Below, piece by piece: positions 61,920 to 64,000 of a DNA stretch of 64,000 nt. The notes beneath the pieces were generated by a model. The model did no database searches. It was not told where the DNA came from and saw nothing but the letters and a program-made list of their open reading frames with translations. Source of the stretch: a virus. The stretch covers positions 106,949 to 170,948 of IMG/VR virus record IMGVR_UViG_3300035670_000014, one strand, 5' to 3'. The position numbers and the translations under genes are program-made. How positions within the stretch are numbered: the first letter of the stretch is position 1; every line of letters begins with the position of its first letter.

Positions 61920-62960
61920 ATGTCTATTCAATTAACTTTCAGTCCTAGTGCGGGGAGCACTTTGGTTGGAGTAAATCAGCCTATTGAAATTATAAGCAAT
62001 AGGACTTTGGATTTATCTAACCTAGAAGGATGTATACATGTTTATGGGCCAGATTTTACTGTAGCCCAAAACACTACAATGGCCAATAGTGTTGCTTATG
62101 ATAAGCAGCATTTAAGTAAGATACTTAGAAGCGGTGGGTTTCAAGGGGAAGTCGAAATACAAATCCTTGTAGAAGGATCTACAATTCTGCCAGAAAGTCC
62201 AGATACAGAAACTGGAACCAGGATAATGGTTTACCCTAAGGGGTCATGGGCAGAGCATACAGATTACACTGTTTTTATTTCTGGCGGTGATAACACAGAA
62301 AAAGAAAGTACACTTAGAAGTATTAGCATTTATGAGCCTTCTGCCTTACAAGTTTCAAGAGGCCAGTTAATATTTGAAGGGACCTATACAGAAGATAAAA
62401 GCGATGTACTTGTCATACAGGTAACTTCAGGCGGACGTGCAAATGAAGTTGAATTTACATGGAGTTTTCTAGATGGAGAATCTGGGCAGGTAGAATCAAC
62501 AGCAAAGCTAAAAGATGAAGTTGTACACTACCTTGATAATGGCATAAGTATAAGGATTCTTACTGCAGAAGATCAGCTTATAGTTGATGGTGATTTTACA
62601 TCAGCATACTTGCAGAAGCCTGAGTTACTAGAAAGTACATTGAAGTATCAGTTTTCTACTGCAAAGAAAGAAATGATAGAAGTTGAAGCTGAAAGTTCAA
62701 CTTCCCCACTTATGACAACTTTATCTGTAAATGGATTTGAGTTGATTAACTCATCTCCTAAAGATGAAGCTTCTAATATTCCTCTAGATAAAACCAATAT
62801 AGTTCTACAATTTAATAAGGATGTAAATCCACAATCAGTAAATGCAAAGACAATTAGAATAAAAGCAACTGCAGCAGACGGGACAACTGAAACAGTAGAA
62901 GTGCCTGCTTCTTTTCTCGTAGAAGGTAGTCGTGTATTTATCAAGCTGGAGGTTGAGTAA
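61920..62960 (+). CDS. Virion protein with bacterial Ig-like (Big_5) domain
   Basis: 346 residues. The C-terminal ~85 (about 262-346) read SSPKDEASNIPLDKTNIVLQ, FNKDVNPQSVNAKTIRIK and VEGSRVFIKLEVE, the pattern of SbsA-type Ig-like domains (Big_5). The N-terminal part also starts like such a domain (QLTFSPSAGSTLVGVNQPIE). Ig-like domains decorate phage heads and tails and can bind cell-surface sugars. AGAGG lies a few bases before the ATG. The stop overlaps the next ATG (TAATG). Confidence 0.7.
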   Translation: MSIQLTFSPSAGSTLVGVNQPIEIISNRTLDLSNLEGCIHVYGPDFTVAQNTTMANSVAYDKQHLSKILRSGGFQGEVEIQILVEGSTILPESPDTETGTRIMVYPKGSWAEHTDYTVFISGGDNTEKESTLRSISIYEPSALQVSRGQLIFEGTYTEDKSDVLVIQVTSGGRANEVEFTWSFLDGESGQVESTAKLKDEVVHYLDNGISIRILTAEDQLIVDGDFTSAYLQKPELLESTLKYQFSTAKKEMIEVEAESSTSPLMTTLSVNGFELINSSPKDEASNIPLDKTNIVLQFNKDVNPQSVNAKTIRIKATAADGTTETVEVPASFLVEGSRVFIKLEVE

Positions 62961-63985
62961 TGACAACACTACAGGGACAAGCAATAAAACTGGAAGCGCA
63001 ATTCACAAGTGGAATTGGCAAGAATATAGATCCTGCAGAATTAACTGTTTATATATTTGATCAAGGATCAAATCCAGATGAAAAAACAGTAAAAATAGAA
63101 GATGCAGTTGCTGTACTTAGCCCAGTAAGAGTGAAGAAAGGATCATATGAAGTTCAATATGATGTACCGCCTGACGGTGAAGTAGGAGAATGGTATGCTC
63201 TTTGGTTTGGTAGTAACAATACAACCTTCTTTAGAAAGGTTACCAAGTTTCAAGTAGTACATAACTATGAAATAAATGGAACACCGCAGCCTAAGAAAGT
63301 GTTCTACTTTACTGAGAATACGCTTTATACCATAGAAATAGATGGCGTAGAGTCAGTAGATGAAGAAGTCATTTCTGATGAAATGATATGGTTTACTAGC
63401 AAGTATACCCCAATGTATACAAGCTTCCAAAACATACTTGCTCTAATGAGAGAGTGGGTACTCAAGCTTAAAGAAGATGCAGTCAATTACTCTATATGGA
63501 AATATAGTGAAGAGGCTGACATCATTACTATGCCCAGAGTCGCGCCAGATGAAAAGTACCTGAGGCTTGCAAAGAGAAAGTTTGTAGAGTTCTCTACTGT
63601 ATTAAATCTTCTAGAAAACTTCAGTGGCTCTTCTTCTACTCTAAAGTCTAAGTCACTAGGTGACCTTAAGGTTATCTATGCAGACAATCAAATAGGCTTA
63701 GGCGATGCAATAAGAAAGACAAAGAAAGAATTAGAAGAATGGGAGAGGGTGCTTAACTCCGGTGGAACCAGAGTTAAGGGTCAAAGCATAGGGCTAGTGC
63801 CTACCATAGTAGGCATAAACTCAGGAGACAGGCCTTGGCTTGGTAGAGATATTTATGAAAATAAATATGGAGAAAGGGCAGCTAATAGCAGAATAAGAAA
63901 AGAAAAAGGCATAAGAACAGAGCCTGCATATGTAACACCAGTGACGCCTAGTCACATTGACAGGATAGGGAGAGATGTCTGGTAA
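62960..63985 (+). CDS. Hypothetical virion protein
   Basis: 341 residues. A beta-rich N-terminal domain (AIKLEAQFTSGIGKNIDPAE; KKGSYEVQYDVPPDGEVGEW; YALWFGSNNTTFFRKVTKFQ) looks like an Ig-type or bacterial 'YtkA-like' sandwich, followed by a helical C-terminal half (ILALMREWVLKLKEDAVNYS; DAIRKTKKELEEWERVLNSG). Probably a neck or tail completion protein by position; not recognised. Confidence 0.6.
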   Translation: MTTLQGQAIKLEAQFTSGIGKNIDPAELTVYIFDQGSNPDEKTVKIEDAVAVLSPVRVKKGSYEVQYDVPPDGEVGEWYALWFGSNNTTFFRKVTKFQVVHNYEINGTPQPKKVFYFTENTLYTIEIDGVESVDEEVISDEMIWFTSKYTPMYTSFQNILALMREWVLKLKEDAVNYSIWKYSEEADIITMPRVAPDEKYLRLAKRKFVEFSTVLNLLENFSGSSSTLKSKSLGDLKVIYADNQIGLGDAIRKTKKELEEWERVLNSGGTRVKGQSIGLVPTIVGINSGDRPWLGRDIYENKYGERAANSRIRKEKGIRTEPAYVTPVTPSHIDRIGRDVW

Positions 63986-64000
63986 CTCAATAGTATTTAA
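63975..64000 (+). CDS. Start of the next virion gene (partial)
   Basis: ATG 63975 with GGGAGAG upstream, overlapping the end of the previous gene by 11 nt; only eight codons (MSGNSIVF) lie in the window. Confidence 0.4.

Overview
The window is part of the genome of a tailed double-stranded DNA bacteriophage, probably a large one. The right third (40.1-64.0 kb, all on +) is a head-morphogenesis block: large terminase, portal, a prohead protease/scaffold-like protein, an HK97-fold major capsid protein and virion proteins. The left two thirds (all on - except two genes) carry accessory and metabolic genes, six tRNAs and many small ORFs. The host cannot be read from the sequence. Strong Shine-Dalgarno sites and UUCG-loop terminators only point to a bacterium.

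Layout. (1) 0-9.8 kb, AT-rich, leftward: a spore-photoproduct-lyase-family radical SAM gene broken by a naturally split intein with an antisense HNH endonuclease in the gap; then a DUF262-like protein, HD hydrolase, TilS, a deaminase, a possible nucleotidyltransferase and several unknowns. (2) 9.78-12.5 kb: tRNAs Lys, Leu, Leu and Met/Ile. The two tRNA-Leu copies bracket a segment of different composition with a frameshifted sliding clamp (dnaN). (3) 12.6-17.8 kb: two families of tiny overlapping paralogues, Gly/Tyr-rich repeat proteins and 'SPWEEV' proteins, with an ImmA/IrrE-like peptidase among them. (4) 18.5-19.6 kb: gene-free, with a diverged ~160-bp tandem repeat. (5) 19.6-28.1 kb, leftward: one- to three-gene cassettes, each bounded by hairpins with UUCG loops (two SSB-like proteins, a MYG1-family protein, small membrane proteins), followed by a run of cassettes with no good ORF that look like structured RNAs. 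(6) 28.2-39.7 kb, GC-rich, leftward: a ~2,336-residue protein ending in ART-like, SLOG-like, DUF4326 and NADAR domains, a basic Ala/Lys-rich protein, and small ORFs separated by near-identical terminator/leader modules. (7) 39.7-40.1 kb: divergent intergenic region with direct repeats. (8) 40.1-64 kb: virion genes, rightward.

How it fits together. The rightward operon builds and fills the head. The leftward genes supply replication proteins (clamp, SSBs), nucleotide and tRNA functions (deaminase, HD hydrolase, TilS, tRNAs for A/T-rich codons), a DNA-repair-type radical SAM enzyme, and probably host-takeover or counter-defence functions (the ADP-ribose-linked giant protein and the membrane microproteins). 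The strongest candidates for something undescribed are the split intein at the FeS cysteine of the lyase, the tandem structured-RNA cassettes at 24.35-28.1 kb, the giant NAD/ADP-ribose multidomain protein, and the small-gene families whose coding ends double as the next gene's start or ribosome-binding site.
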